Positions 17,293 through 27,138 of a stretch of DNA of 64,000 nucleotides are shown here, piece after piece. The notes under the pieces are model-generated. The model did not search any database and had not been told where the DNA came from. It saw only the letters and a list, made by a program, of their open reading frames with translations. Source of the DNA: Cognaticolwellia sediminilitoris. Lineage in GTDB: Bacteria; Pseudomonadota; Gammaproteobacteria; Enterobacterales; Alteromonadaceae. Position numbers and translations under genes: made by a program. The DNA is taken from assembly GCA_002104535.1 (NCBI GenBank), contig NBOG01000007.1, forward strand, positions 118,482 through 182,481. The letters run 5' to 3'. Position 1 is the stretch's first letter; the number at the start of each line of letters is the position of its first letter.

Positions 17293-18927
17293 ATGAGCGA
17301 AAATACTATCGCGGAAAAAACTATTAGTCATTTAAAATCAAGACTTGAGTCCGCGATTAACGCCCGTAGTGAATTAGAACAAGATTTTAGTGCTCAATCA
17401 GCCTTATTGACTAACTTCATAGGAAAATTATCACAAGCTTGTAAAGGCACCGATATACTGCTCGATAATAAGCTAGCGAATTTAAGGTCCACTTTAAAAA
17501 AATCAACTAGCTTTGTCGATTTAGAAAAAGAAATCAATGTCATATCAGCGTTATTGAAAAAACACTCTTTGCAAAACGATAAAAACATAATAAAAATTCA
17601 CGAACAATTAGCTACTTCGAGTGCTAAATTACAAAAGGTTAAAGATTTACCTAAAAACGAACAGCGAGAAATAAAAGCACTGATTGTAAAAGCCAAGCAA
17701 AGCCCTTCGTCTTTAGTTCAATACGTCCCATTAATGAGCGAATTCATTGCTTGTTTTGAATATGCACTGCGTGTCCAAAGTAGTCAGCCCTCGGTCGGTT
17801 TACTTAATTCAAATAACACACCAGTTCCTAATGAAGCCAAAAAGCTTGAAAAAAATGTCAGTGAATTAACGAATAATGCAGAAGACCAAATTGCTTCTAT
17901 GAAATTAATTGGGCGCTTTACTTCAATTCTAGATTCCTTAATTATTTCAGAGAAACATAAAGCTGATATTCTTAAAATTAAATCGGCATTAACCGGTACT
18001 GTTTCGAATAAAGTATTAATGTCAAAATGTCTTACTGTTTTCGATCTTATTCTTGAGGATCTTAAACAAGAACGAATTTCAGCAAAAGTGTTCTTATCAA
18101 CACTAAGTGAGACGTTAAGTTCAGTACAAGATTCTGTTAGTTCAACCATAGTGGACGCTTTAGAGAATAACCTTAAAAATGATAAGATAAATAAAGAAAT
18201 TACAGATAAACTTAATGAAGTCAGTGGTGAAGTTAAAGATGCGAATTCGTTAGACGTTATTAAAGTTGATGTTAACGAAAAGCTGAAGCAGATTACAAAA
18301 ACACTTAAAAAGAAAACGCAAATAGAAATACAACAACGTGAAGATCTGCTTGATAAACTTCAATCAATGGCGACAAAAGTTGAACAGTTAGAGCAGCAAA
18401 GTGAAAACTTTGAAAAGCGCATTAAAGAACAACAAAGAAAAAGTATGCAAGATGCTTTAACTAAATTATCAAACCGAGCAGCATTTGACGAATACATTGC
18501 ACAAGAAATGGTACGGTATCATCATAAAGCCTTCGACTTAGCCATTACCGTAGTTGATCTCGATAATTTTAAACGCATTAATGATACCTATGGCCATACT
18601 GCTGGTGATAAGACGTTGCAAGTCATCGCCAACACTTTAAAGAGTGTTATTAGCGAGGATGCCTTCATTAGTCGCTATGGTGGTGAAGAGTTTGTTTTAA
18701 TATTTAAACATATCGATAAAACCACCGTAATGAATAAGCTCAATATATTACGAAAAAAAGTTGAAAACTTGCCATTCACCTTTAAAGGTAATCGTGTCAG
18801 TATCACCCTATCGATGGGGGTAACTTTTGTAACGAAAGGCGATAATGTTCACTCTTCATTTGAACGCGCTGATGCTGCACTTTACCAAGCAAAACATGAT
18901 GGAAAGAATAGAGTTATTTACGGATAA
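17293..18927 (+). CDS. diguanylate cyclase (GGEEF) with long helical N-terminus
   Basis: A 544-residue soluble protein. Residues 1-370 are helical and Lys/Glu/Ser-rich with coiled-coil segments and no recognised sensory domain. The GGDEF domain (about 380-544) has DALTKLSNRAAFDEYI, VVDLDNFKRINDTYGH and the active signature RYGGEEF near residue 463, so it should make c-di-GMP. The RxxD inhibitory site five residues before GGEEF is absent. There is no membrane helix. It lies 22 bp upstream of ppnN and could be co-transcribed. Confidence 0.9.
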   Translation: MSENTIAEKTISHLKSRLESAINARSELEQDFSAQSALLTNFIGKLSQACKGTDILLDNKLANLRSTLKKSTSFVDLEKEINVISALLKKHSLQNDKNIIKIHEQLATSSAKLQKVKDLPKNEQREIKALIVKAKQSPSSLVQYVPLMSEFIACFEYALRVQSSQPSVGLLNSNNTPVPNEAKKLEKNVSELTNNAEDQIASMKLIGRFTSILDSLIISEKHKADILKIKSALTGTVSNKVLMSKCLTVFDLILEDLKQERISAKVFLSTLSETLSSVQDSVSSTIVDALENNLKNDKINKEITDKLNEVSGEVKDANSLDVIKVDVNEKLKQITKTLKKKTQIEIQQREDLLDKLQSMATKVEQLEQQSENFEKRIKEQQRKSMQDALTKLSNRAAFDEYIAQEMVRYHHKAFDLAITVVDLDNFKRINDTYGHTAGDKTLQVIANTLKSVISEDAFISRYGGEEFVLIFKHIDKTTVMNKLNILRKKVENLPFTFKGNRVSITLSMGVTFVTKGDNVHSSFERADAALYQAKHDGKNRVIYG

Positions 18928-18949
18928 AATAATAATGAGGTAGTTATTC

Positions 18950-20308
18950 ATGCACACCCAAATTAATCCCGTAGGAAAAATGAACTTATTGTCGCAAGCT
19001 GAAGTTGATCACCTTCAACAATCAGCGACAAGTGAACTTTATAATCTTTACCGAAATTGTTCATTAGCTGTTCTCAATGCTGGCAGTCATACCGACAATG
19101 CTGAAGATATTTATCAACAATTTTTAGACTTCCAAATTCAAGTATTACGGCGAGAGCGAGGGGTAAAATTAGCTTTAGATAACCCACCAAAACATGCCTT
19201 TGTTGATGGCGTTATTATTAAAGGCATTCAAGAACACCTTTCCGCTGTTTTACGCGATATTTTATTTATCGCAGATCGCTATAATTGCGACGATAACACC
19301 ATTAAAGCCAAAACGGATAATGCAACCAATATTACCTTTAATATGCTACGTAATGCTAATGCCATCATTCCAGATAGCTCACCAAACCTAATTACTTGCT
19401 GGGGTGGACATTCAATAAAAAGCAACGAATATAAATATACCAAAAAAGTTGGTTATCACCTGGGTTTGCGTGGTTTCAATATTTGTACTGGCTGTGGACC
19501 TGGAGCAATGAAAGGACCGATGAAAGGAGCAACGTTTGGTCACGCCAAACAACGTAACGCTGCTGGTCGCTATATCGGCTTAACAGAGCCGAGTATTATT
19601 GCTGCTGAGCCGCCTAACCCAATCGTCAATGAATTAGTTATCATGCCTGATATCGAAAAGCGTTTAGAGGCGTTTGTTCGTATGTCACATGGTATCATTA
19701 TATTTCCTGGTGGTGCCGGTACAGCCGAAGAGTTCCTGTATATTTTAGGTATTATGTTGCACCCTAAAAACCAATCTCAGAAATTACCAATTATTTTAAC
19801 GGGCCCTGAAGAAAGTGCTGAATATTTCCAACAAATTGACCAGTTTATCGCCGCTACATTAGGCGAATCAGCACAAAAATTATATACAATCATTATAAAT
19901 GATCCTGAGCAAGTGGCTAAAACCCTTAAATCAACAACGGAAGAAGTGGTCACTCATCGTAAGGTGACCGGTGATTCATATCACTTCAATTGGTCTTTAG
20001 TTATCGAAGCAGAATTTCAACAACCTTTTATACCTACCCATCAAAATATGGCATCTCTAAACCTACATTATGATCAAAGCGTTGCTGCTTTAGCTGCAAA
20101 TTTACGTAAAGCTTTTTCCGGTATTGTCTCAGGAAATGTCAAAGAAAGCGGCATTAAAGCTATTAGGGAACACGGACCTTTTGAAATTAGTGGTGACAGT
20201 AAAATCATGTCATTAATGGATACTTTGTTAAAGTCGTTCGTTAAACAGCAAAGAATGAAGTTACCCGGTAGCGAATATGTTCCTTGTTATACGGTCATAG
20301 AAGGTTAA
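18950..20308 (+). CDS. ppnN: PpnN, nucleotide 5'-monophosphate nucleosidase
   Basis: A 452-residue YgdH/PpnN protein of full length. The LOG-type Rossmann motif [19 protein letters not shown] and the upstream [15 protein letters not shown] are intact, as are the N- and C-terminal regions typical of the long form ([23 protein letters not shown]). It hydrolyses purine and pyrimidine monophosphates to the base plus ribose 5-phosphate and in E. coli is controlled by (p)ppGpp. It is followed 4 bp later by xni, as in related genomes. Confidence 0.95.
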   Translation: MHTQINPVGKMNLLSQAEVDHLQQSATSELYNLYRNCSLAVLNAGSHTDNAEDIYQQFLDFQIQVLRRERGVKLALDNPPKHAFVDGVIIKGIQEHLSAVLRDILFIADRYNCDDNTIKAKTDNATNITFNMLRNANAIIPDSSPNLITCWGGHSIKSNEYKYTKKVGYHLGLRGFNICTGCGPGAMKGPMKGATFGHAKQRNAAGRYIGLTEPSIIAAEPPNPIVNELVIMPDIEKRLEAFVRMSHGIIIFPGGAGTAEEFLYILGIMLHPKNQSQKLPIILTGPEESAEYFQQIDQFIAATLGESAQKLYTIIINDPEQVAKTLKSTTEEVVTHRKVTGDSYHFNWSLVIEAEFQQPFIPTHQNMASLNLHYDQSVAALAANLRKAFSGIVSGNVKESGIKAIREHGPFEISGDSKIMSLMDTLLKSFVKQQRMKLPGSEYVPCYTVIEG

Positions 20309-20312
20309 TTTA

Positions 20313-21134
20313 ATGTCAGTGCACTTGGTATTAATTGATGCGTTAAACTTGATCCGTAGGATTTATGCCGTACAGGAGCGTCCTTTTCTTTTTAATAATG
20401 AATTAGCAGAGAACACAAAACAGCAGGTATTATTTAACACCGCTAACGCATGCGAACTGGCTTTACAAAAAATACTTGAACAAGTACAGCCAAGCCATGC
20501 CCTTGCCGTTTTTGATTCTCAAGCTCCCTGTTGGCGTTACGATATTTATCCTGACTATAAGAAAGGCCGTAAAAAAATGCCTGAGCATCTTGCCGATAAA
20601 CTTGCCGATATTCAGGACCGATTTATGGAGCATCATGTTGACTCTTTAGTATCTGAAGCAGATGAAGCAGATGATTTAATTGCGACATTGGCAATAAAAG
20701 TTGCCCTACGTGGCCAACAAGTGACCATTGTCTCGACTGACAAGTGCTTTTTATCGCTACTCAGTCCAAATATACAAGTATATGATTACTTTAATCGCCG
20801 TTATTTAGACCAAGAATATGTACTAAACAAGTTTAATGTGAAGCCAGATAAATTAATGGACTTGTGGACATTAACTGGTGATAACACCAATAAAATTCCC
20901 GGCGTTGCAGGTATTGGACAAGTCACTGCCTCACAATTACTTAACCAATATGGTTCAATAAAAAGTATACTCAATGCCACAGACTTAAAACGAAATATTA
21001 GTGAAAAGCTAGAGCAGCACACAGCTCAAATAGCACTAAGTCGTCAACTATTAACGCTAAAAATTGATATTCCGTTAGGTTTTAATTTAAAAGATATCAG
21101 ATTACCTATTGAAAATGCGCTTGCTAGTAGTTAA
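20313..21134 (+). CDS. xni: Xni, flap endonuclease-like exonuclease IX
   Basis: A 273-residue protein of the 5'-3' exonuclease/FEN superfamily. It starts with LVLIDALNLIRRIYA, has the metal-binding SEADEADDLIATLA segment and the helix-hairpin-helix region DNTNKIPGVAGIGQVTASQLL. Xni lacks part of the active-site acid set of polymerase-linked enzymes and acts as a flap endonuclease. It is tightly coupled to ppnN. Confidence 0.93.
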   Translation: MSVHLVLIDALNLIRRIYAVQERPFLFNNELAENTKQQVLFNTANACELALQKILEQVQPSHALAVFDSQAPCWRYDIYPDYKKGRKKMPEHLADKLADIQDRFMEHHVDSLVSEADEADDLIATLAIKVALRGQQVTIVSTDKCFLSLLSPNIQVYDYFNRRYLDQEYVLNKFNVKPDKLMDLWTLTGDNTNKIPGVAGIGQVTASQLLNQYGSIKSILNATDLKRNISEKLEQHTAQIALSRQLLTLKIDIPLGFNLKDIRLPIENALASS

Positions 21135-21317
21135 CAATCTGGTAACATCACTATTTTATTTATACTATTGAATTATGGTTATCCGTAATGCAGAAAATAA
21201 CGTTTTATATCTCATTTTTATGTTAACAATCGTGACAAAAATCTAATCGATATATATAACTAAAGATTATTAAAAAATATTACAATTATCGCTTAAAGTA
21301 GAATTCAAGGATCAAAC

Positions 21318-21695
21318 GTGAATAAGAAAGTCATTGCTCGAATACTTCTCGCCTTAGCAGCTTACGGCGTGTTTGTTGCTTTAGTTGTCAACTTCTATGA
21401 CGACAGTCCGGCAAAAATGCAATGGGAAGATCGTGAAGCCTATAACCGTCAATTTATTGCTAAATTAGAGTTAAAGAAATTTAATTTTAATAGTGCTATC
21501 GAAGAACTTGGCAGTCCAGATATTACCGAAGCAAAAATAGTAAACGAAAGTAGTTATCAGGTGAGCTTTTATCGGACACAACATGTCAAATCAGATGGCA
21601 TTACAACTCAAGACGAATGCACGGCCTTGCTTTTCACTGATGGAATTCTAACCGCCATTGGCAAAACTGCATATCAACAATTTAAGTCACTTTAG
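21318..21695 (+). CDS. DUF3192 family protein, membrane-anchored paralogue
   Basis: A 125-residue protein with an N-terminal hydrophobic segment (about 6-25) but no lipobox, so it is probably tethered by an uncleaved helix. The core SYQVSFYRTQHVKSDGITTQ and DECTALLFTDGILTAIGK matches the lipoprotein at 14697 in order and spacing. GTG start, ribosome site AAGGA at 21307-21311. A terminator follows. Confidence 0.8.
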   Translation: MNKKVIARILLALAAYGVFVALVVNFYDDSPAKMQWEDREAYNRQFIAKLELKKFNFNSAIEELGSPDITEAKIVNESSYQVSFYRTQHVKSDGITTQDECTALLFTDGILTAIGKTAYQQFKSL

Positions 21696-21738
21696 CGACA
21701 CATCTAATCTTTAAAAATGACTAATTAATCTCAATCAT

Positions 21739-21771
21739 AAGCTTAATAATAAACCTAATTAAGCTTTTTTT
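21739..21771 (+). terminator. terminator after the second DUF3192 gene
   Basis: A 9-bp stem (AAGCTTAAT at 21739-21747 with ATTAAGCTT at 21758-21766) and a 7-T run. Between here and 22226 (about 450 bp) no gene is seen; this region must hold the isocitrate dehydrogenase promoter. Confidence 0.85.
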
Positions 21772-22225
21772 GTCTTTACCTTTAGCTAACCTTGGGTTTA
21801 GTAAACCACCAATTTACAGTATTAAGTTTAAGCAACTGCTAAATACCTCTATATTGTTCGGATTTGTACAACATCCCCCCTCAATAGTCTTTGGCTTTTT
21901 TTGATAGCCACAATCCGCAAATACCTATTCAAAAGAAACCTTTACCTTGAACCAGCCAATAGGCTTACAACAATCACTGCTGCTTACTCCTGACTTTAAT
22001 CACTTTTGTCAATAATCTTAATATTTTGTGCAGTGTTATAAGACTAAAGTTTTACGTTAATACTTACTCACTGCTCCGATTAGTTGCTATAATTGCACTC
22101 AATAAACTCGGGTGCATAAAATCAACATCTCCAGATCAGAATGTTTGTTGATATTGATGATAAATTTACCCCGAATACTCACATCTCGTAATTCAAGTAA
22201 GCAATACTGAAAAGGTAAAAAAACA

Positions 22226-23233
22226 ATGGCTAAACAAACCATAACAGTGATCCCAGGTGACGGCATAGGCCCAGATATAATTGATGCAACTATCAAAGTA
22301 TTAGATAAAGCTGGATGTGATTTTATATATGAATATGCTGATGCTGGCCTAACTGCATTGGAGAATCATGGTGATTTAGTGCCTGAATCTACTTTAGCGC
22401 TGATCGAAAAGAATAAAATCACCTTAAAAGGCCCACTCACGACACCAGTAGGTGAAGGGTTCACCTCAATTAACGTGACGCTACGTAAGCAATTTCAATT
22501 GTATGCCAATGTTCGTCCTGTGCTGTCTTTTAAAGGCACAAAAGCACGTTATGAAAACATTGATATCATTACTATCCGTGAAAACACTGAAGGTATGTAT
22601 TCAGGCTTAGGCCAAACAGTTTCAGCCGATGGTAATCACGCAGAAGCCATGAGTATGGTGACTCGTGAAGGTGCTGAGCGAATTGTAACTTTTGCTTACG
22701 AAACTGCTATCAAAGAAGGTCGTAAAAAAGTAACGGCTGTACATAAGGCTAATATCCTTAAATCCACGTCAGGACTTTTCCTTAAAGTTGCCCGAGAAGT
22801 TGCAGCTCGTTACCCACAAATTGAATCGACAGAAATGATTGTAGACAACTGTTGTATGCAGTTAGTCATGAATCCTGAGCAATTTGATGTCATTGTAACG
22901 ACAAACTTATTTGGCGACATATTATCTGACTTGTGTGCAGGTTTAGTTGGCGGTTTAGGTATGGCACCAGGTGCAAATATAGGTAATGGCTGTGCAATAT
23001 TTGAAGCGGTTCATGGTAGCGCACCGGATATTGCAGGTAAGAACTTAGCTAATCCTACCTCTGTTATTTTAGCTGCTATTCAAATGTTAGAATATTTAGG
23101 TATGTCAGACAAAGCCGATAACATTCGCCGAGCAATTACTGATGTTATTGAAACAGGCGACAGAACTACACGTGATCTTGGTGGTACGCATGGTACAACA
23201 GACTTCACACAAGCAGTTTTAGAGCGCTTATAA
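22226..23233 (+). CDS. isocitrate dehydrogenase, NAD-dependent type
   Basis: A 335-residue beta-decarboxylating dehydrogenase. Substrate-binding TSINVTLRKQFQLYANVRP, ENTEGMYSGL and the metal-binding segment TTNLFGDILSDL are intact. The cofactor loop reads HGSAPDIAGK, with Asp268-Ile269 where NADP enzymes such as E. coli Icd have Lys-Tyr, which predicts NAD specificity. Length and sequence fit the short mitochondrial-like IDH rather than isopropylmalate or homoisocitrate dehydrogenase. It converts isocitrate to 2-oxoglutarate in the TCA cycle. It is a single-gene unit with its own terminator. Confidence 0.88.
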   Translation: MAKQTITVIPGDGIGPDIIDATIKVLDKAGCDFIYEYADAGLTALENHGDLVPESTLALIEKNKITLKGPLTTPVGEGFTSINVTLRKQFQLYANVRPVLSFKGTKARYENIDIITIRENTEGMYSGLGQTVSADGNHAEAMSMVTREGAERIVTFAYETAIKEGRKKVTAVHKANILKSTSGLFLKVAREVAARYPQIESTEMIVDNCCMQLVMNPEQFDVIVTTNLFGDILSDLCAGLVGGLGMAPGANIGNGCAIFEAVHGSAPDIAGKNLANPTSVILAAIQMLEYLGMSDKADNIRRAITDVIETGDRTTRDLGGTHGTTDFTQAVLERL

Positions 23234-23280
23234 CTACTTGCTTTAATTATCGGCTAGTTATGTAGCTAAGTAATCAACAA

Positions 23281-23306
23281 AACCAAGCTCAGGCTTGGTT
23301 TTTTTA
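23281..23306 (+). terminator. terminator after isocitrate dehydrogenase
   Basis: An 8-bp perfect stem AACCAAGC/GCTTGGTT with a 4-nt loop, followed by a T run. Confidence 0.9.
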
Positions 23307-23352
23307 TACTCAACTTGAACTACAGTTTAGTATTATTTAGCCTACGACAATA

Positions 23353-23395
23353 AAAAACGCCCTAAGCTTAATAAAACTTGGGGCGTTTTTCTTTT
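23353..23395. terminator. bidirectional terminator between idh and rlmM
   Basis: A 14-bp stem with one G-U pair (AAAAACGCCCTAAG at 23353-23366 with 23377-23390). A runs lead in and T runs follow, so it can stop transcription from both sides. It most likely serves the minus-strand rlmM group. Confidence 0.85.
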
Positions 23396-23412
23396 TAAAT
23401 AATGTTAATTAA

Positions 23413-24507
23413 TTAACCAGCATAAATGTCTAATGGTGCAGGAGAAAGTAACCTTGCATGCACGGTTATTTCTTCACGGTCATAATATAAATGTTTAGCG
23501 TAAAGTTCATACTTAACATTATGATGAGAAAAAGCGTCTTTCATGCTCTGTAGGTCATCATTAACTTGTTGATAGCGGCCTTTCATCGGCAGTTTCAAAT
23601 TAAATATAGCTTCTTTACATTGCCCTTTTAATAACCAATCACTCATCAATTTAGCGACACGTTGAGGCTTCTCAATCATGTCACACACTAACCAATAAAC
23701 GTTTTGCTTTTGCGGGACATATTTAAAGCCATCCATAGTACGGTGTTTCACTTGCCCTGTATCCATTAATGACTCAGCCATCGGGCCATTATCAATAGAG
23801 GTAACCATCATGCCGCGACGAACGAGTTGATATGTCCAACCACCAGGGGCTGCACCTAAATCAACTGCATTCATGCCTGAGGTTAAACGTGTATCCCACT
23901 CATCGCGCGGAATAAAGTATAGAAAGGCTTCATCAAGCTTTAAAGTTGAGCGACTTGGCGCTGCATTTGGAAATTTTAGACGCGGTATGCCCATGATATG
24001 AGGTGATGTATTTCGCGCTAATGAAAAACCAAAGATAACTTGTTTGCCTGATAAAAATAATGCATGTAATACTGCACCATCTTTATTACCTTTTTCAGTT
24101 AAAACTTTGTCTCTTCTAAGGGCTTGGCGAAGTGGTACAGCAAGTTTGCGACAAAACTTAGAAAGCTCTTTGCCGTCATTAGTATCTGGTGTTTCCATGC
24201 GTAAATCTGCATATTGCCACTTAGTTCCTAAAGCTTCACTGATTGCTTCAACACGATTGTAATCAGGTAGGTCTATTTTATCAGTAACGGTGACAAACCA
24301 TTGACGAGCAAATATAAGTCGGCGCAGTGGAACTTTTTCCATCAACACTTCGCCATCTTCTGGATTATTCAGGTGAAAATATACCACGCCTTGATTTTTA
24401 CTGAGCTCTAAATAGCCATAAACTTCATTCCATGAAGCTTTCTCTTGAATTTCTGCGCCACATTCTTTTTCAAATCCAGGGCGACAATATAAAACTATTG
24501 CAGTCAT
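23413..24507 (-). CDS. rlmM: RlmM, 23S rRNA 2'-O-ribose C2498 methyltransferase
   Basis: A 364-residue protein with the N-terminal THUMP-like region (FARQWFVTVTDKI) and a Rossmann SAM domain with AVDLGAAPGGWTYQLVRRGM, then VYWLVCDMIEKPQRVAKLM and the catalytic Lys region FNLKLPMKGRY. Full length. It methylates C2498 of 23S rRNA. The gene order gcvA-hydrolase-ygdD-rlmM resembles gcvA-ygdD-rlmM of E. coli with one gene added. Confidence 0.95.
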   Translation of the reverse strand: MTAIVLYCRPGFEKECGAEIQEKASWNEVYGYLELSKNQGVVYFHLNNPEDGEVLMEKVPLRRLIFARQWFVTVTDKIDLPDYNRVEAISEALGTKWQYADLRMETPDTNDGKELSKFCRKLAVPLRQALRRDKVLTEKGNKDGAVLHALFLSGKQVIFGFSLARNTSPHIMGIPRLKFPNAAPSRSTLKLDEAFLYFIPRDEWDTRLTSGMNAVDLGAAPGGWTYQLVRRGMMVTSIDNGPMAESLMDTGQVKHRTMDGFKYVPQKQNVYWLVCDMIEKPQRVAKLMSDWLLKGQCKEAIFNLKLPMKGRYQQVNDDLQSMKDAFSHHNVKYELYAKHLYYDREEITVHARLLSPAPLDIYAG

Positions 24508-24512
24508 TTTGA

Positions 24513-24914
24513 TTATTTACCTAACTTTTGATCAAACATTTTAGTACCTGCAAATCCAACCAATAGCCATGCAAGTGCAAATGACAGGCCGCCAAATGGC
24601 GCCAGCTTACCCATATTCAATACATCGAATAAAGTTTTAATATATAAACTCGCACTAAAAAAAACGATACCTAGCGCAAACAAAATAGCTGCAACTAATA
24701 ATAAAACGTTGGTGTTAAGTTTATATAAGATAATGGTTAGCATTAGCGCTAACGTATGATAAAACTGATACGTTAATGCTGTCATAAGGCGCTCTTGTGA
24801 TGCCAAAGCTAGCGATTGCCCACCGTGGGCTAACCAAGCGCCGAATAATACAGAAAAACAACCACTGATACCAACAAATATCATCAGTAGTTTAGCAACG
24901 GTGAGATATTTCAT
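24513..24914 (-). CDS. ygdD: DUF423 membrane protein (YgdD-like)
   Basis: A 133-residue protein with four predicted membrane helices and the DUF423 pattern (GAWLAHG near residue 26, LTYQFYHTLALM, GKLAPFGGLSFALAWLLV). It lies 5 bp upstream of rlmM in an operon and overlaps the hydrolase gene upstream by 23 bp. Function unknown. Confidence 0.88.
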   Translation of the reverse strand: MKYLTVAKLLMIFVGISGCFSVLFGAWLAHGGQSLALASQERLMTALTYQFYHTLALMLTIILYKLNTNVLLLVAAILFALGIVFFSASLYIKTLFDVLNMGKLAPFGGLSFALAWLLVGFAGTKMFDQKLGK

Positions 24915-25557
24915 CGATAAAACTCCTCATTTTATTAATCGCAGTAGATTGGTGCTGTTGCAAGTTATAACCCGACTTGACTCGTGGTTTTAAGTCATGG
25001 TCACCATCAGCAAAGATATGTAACTGACAAAGTGAAGATATTTCGTATTCATTAATTTCAGCTTCATTACCGAGTGCATCTCTTTGGCCTTGCAAAATCA
25101 AGATAGGTAACTGTGTGGTTTGTAATGGCACTAAACGTAATTTTTCAGGTTTTTTTATCGGATGAAAAGGATAGCCTAAACAAATAACACCTTTTATATT
25201 ATGTGACATCATTACGGTTTTATCAGACGCTAATGTCGCAGCAACTCGTCCTCCCATCGATTTACCGCCAATAAAAATGGGTAATTGAGTCTCTAAACTC
25301 ATTATCACAGACTGATAACATTCAATTAATGTCGGCATCCTATCTGGTGGTCGCCTTTTACCATCCACTTTACGTTTATCCATATATGGGAAATTAAAAC
25401 GTAAGACGCTAATGTGTTGTTCATTCATCAATTGAGTAATGGTTTCAAGATATTCATGGCTCATATCCGCGCCTGCGCCATGGGCAAATATGACCAAAGC
25501 TTGAGGATTATCAGCCTGATTGATGATGTGACTAATTGTTAACTCATTTTTGATCAC
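24892..25557 (-). CDS. alpha/beta hydrolase of the KANL3/Tex30-like family
   Basis: A 221-residue cytoplasmic protein. The nucleophile elbow is GGKSMGGRVA, preceded by VIFAHGAGADMSHEYLE and LRFNFPYM, and the C-terminal DGDHDLKP gives the catalytic His region. This matches the dienelactone-hydrolase-like KANL3/Tex30 group. The substrate is unknown. It overlaps both neighbours (ATGA with gcvA, 23 bp with ygdD), indicating translational coupling. Confidence 0.82.
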   Translation of the reverse strand: MIKNELTISHIINQADNPQALVIFAHGAGADMSHEYLETITQLMNEQHISVLRFNFPYMDKRKVDGKRRPPDRMPTLIECYQSVIMSLETQLPIFIGGKSMGGRVAATLASDKTVMMSHNIKGVICLGYPFHPIKKPEKLRLVPLQTTQLPILILQGQRDALGNEAEINEYEISSLCQLHIFADGDHDLKPRVKSGYNLQQHQSTAINKMRSFIDEISHRC

Positions 25558-26471
25558 AGCACTTGCCCTTCTTCAATAATGCTCTGCTCGTCAGACACAG
25601 TTTGTAATACCCACTCACGAAATGCGGCAATTTTACCTAACTCTAGTTGCTGCTCTCGACACACAATGTAATAAGAGTTTTTACTGACCAATACTTCTTT
25701 GAAAGGGCAAACTAATCTACCATTATCAATATCAGGTTTAGCTAAAACACTGTGTGCTAGCGCCACGCCCTGACCATGAATCGCAGCTTGTAACACCATA
25801 GCCGAGTGACTAAATATAGGTCCGTGGTTAACATTGCTACCTAGCATATCAACATGCTTAAACCACCTTTTCCAATCTCTTCTTGACGTATCATGCAACA
25901 AGGTATGCTGTGCGAGATCTTCAATTTTCTGTAAAGGCTTATTACCTGATAATAATAACGGCGAGCACACAGGAATTAAATATTCGGTGTGTAATTGCTC
26001 AGCATGAATACCTCTCCAACGCCCTCGACCATAATAAATAGCCAAATCGACATCTTCCGTGAGAGAGTTTTCAGGCTGATCAACCGCTTTAATGCGTACA
26101 TCAATATCTGGGTGTAACAAATTGAATGTATTTAACCGAGGCACTAACCATTGTATGGCAAAGCTTGCTTGCATACTTACCGTAATAGCACCTTTAGCCC
26201 CACGAGCGAGTAATCGCTCGGTTGCATCATGTAAGGAGTTAAATACATCCTTGATATCGAGATAATAGGATTGGCCTTCTTCAGTTAATAACAATGCCCT
26301 ATTTTTACGCATAAATAATTTTATGCCTAAATTATCTTCCAAAGCTTTTATTTGATGACTAATCGCTGCTTGAGTGACGAATAATTCTTCTGCTGCACGG
26401 GTAAAGCTCAGCTGTCTAGCTGAAGCTTCAAATGCCCGCAAAGCGTTTAATGGTGGTAATCTATTAGCCAA
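25554..26471 (-). CDS. gcvA: GcvA-type LysR transcriptional regulator
   Basis: A 305-residue LysR regulator with N-terminal winged helix (LPPLNALRAFEASARQLSFT, then AAEELFVTQAAISHQIKALE) and a substrate-binding domain with VDLAIYYGRGRWRGI. The sequence and the ygdD-rlmM neighbourhood match GcvA, which controls the glycine cleavage operon in E. coli. No gcvTHP genes are in the window. Confidence 0.88.
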   Translation of the reverse strand: MANRLPPLNALRAFEASARQLSFTRAAEELFVTQAAISHQIKALEDNLGIKLFMRKNRALLLTEEGQSYYLDIKDVFNSLHDATERLLARGAKGAITVSMQASFAIQWLVPRLNTFNLLHPDIDVRIKAVDQPENSLTEDVDLAIYYGRGRWRGIHAEQLHTEYLIPVCSPLLLSGNKPLQKIEDLAQHTLLHDTSRRDWKRWFKHVDMLGSNVNHGPIFSHSAMVLQAAIHGQGVALAHSVLAKPDIDNGRLVCPFKEVLVSKNSYYIVCREQQLELGKIAAFREWVLQTVSDEQSIIEEGQVL

Positions 26472-26752
26472 GTAACACCTGTATAATTAATTGTGGCAGT
26501 AAATATAAATGCATAAATCATCACATTTTTTACATAACCATGTCGGATTAGTTTTTCTAATGGATATCATTATAATTTGTCATTTTAAAAGTTGCCAGTA
26601 TTACCTTAATATACTGGTCATAGATGAAGGACTTCATCTTTATCCCGACATAATCGGGTATTAATCAGACAAGACCCAACCCTTGTTTGCATGTAGAAGA
26701 AAGAGTCCCAGAACATCTATATGGATTATTGACGTTTTATTACAGGTGACTT

Positions 26753-27019
26753 ATGAAAAACATTTTAAAATTAACAACTATCGCTACACTTTTATTTGTA
26801 ACAAATAGCGGCCAAGCAACACAATTAGTAAAAGTAGAAACACTGAACCCGATTGAACTTATCGAGATGTCTAAAGTACATTTAGAACAATCAATTAAAC
26901 TAAATACTATTGTCATTAGCCCGATTGAAAAAACAGCTCGCGAACATGTAGCTATGAATCAATTCCGTGTTATTAAAAACACTGCAAGCACAGTTAAAAC
27001 ACTTACGTTAGCTGAATAA
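26753..27019 (+). CDS. small secreted protein, function unknown
   Basis: An 88-residue protein with a signal peptide (about 1-22, cleavage near GQA). The mature part has no Cys and no recognised domain. The start has a ribosome site (CAGGTG at 26742-26747). It is flanked by a GC-rich hairpin upstream (CCCGA-CATAA-TCGGG near 26643) and a terminator downstream, so it is a genuine single-gene unit. Confidence 0.65.
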   Translation: MKNILKLTTIATLLFVTNSGQATQLVKVETLNPIELIEMSKVHLEQSIKLNTIVISPIEKTAREHVAMNQFRVIKNTASTVKTLTLAE

Positions 27020-27062
27020 TTGCTTTTAAACAATAGTTTTAATTTCTCTAGAATTAATACTA

Positions 27063-27089
27063 AAAAAGGTGCTTAAATGCACCTTTTTG
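27063..27089 (+). terminator. terminator after the small secreted protein gene
   Basis: A perfect 10-bp stem AAAAAGGTGC/GCACCTTTTT with a 6-nt loop; A and T runs make it work in both directions. Confidence 0.9.
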
Positions 27090-27138
27090 TTATCCGTAAA
27101 TCAAATTCGTTTCAAAAGTAACGTGATATACATGATAT

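Noticed and set aside
21772..22225. A second CsrA-titrating RNA
   Set aside because: This gap has only a few scattered GGA or TCC motifs and no terminator next to them.
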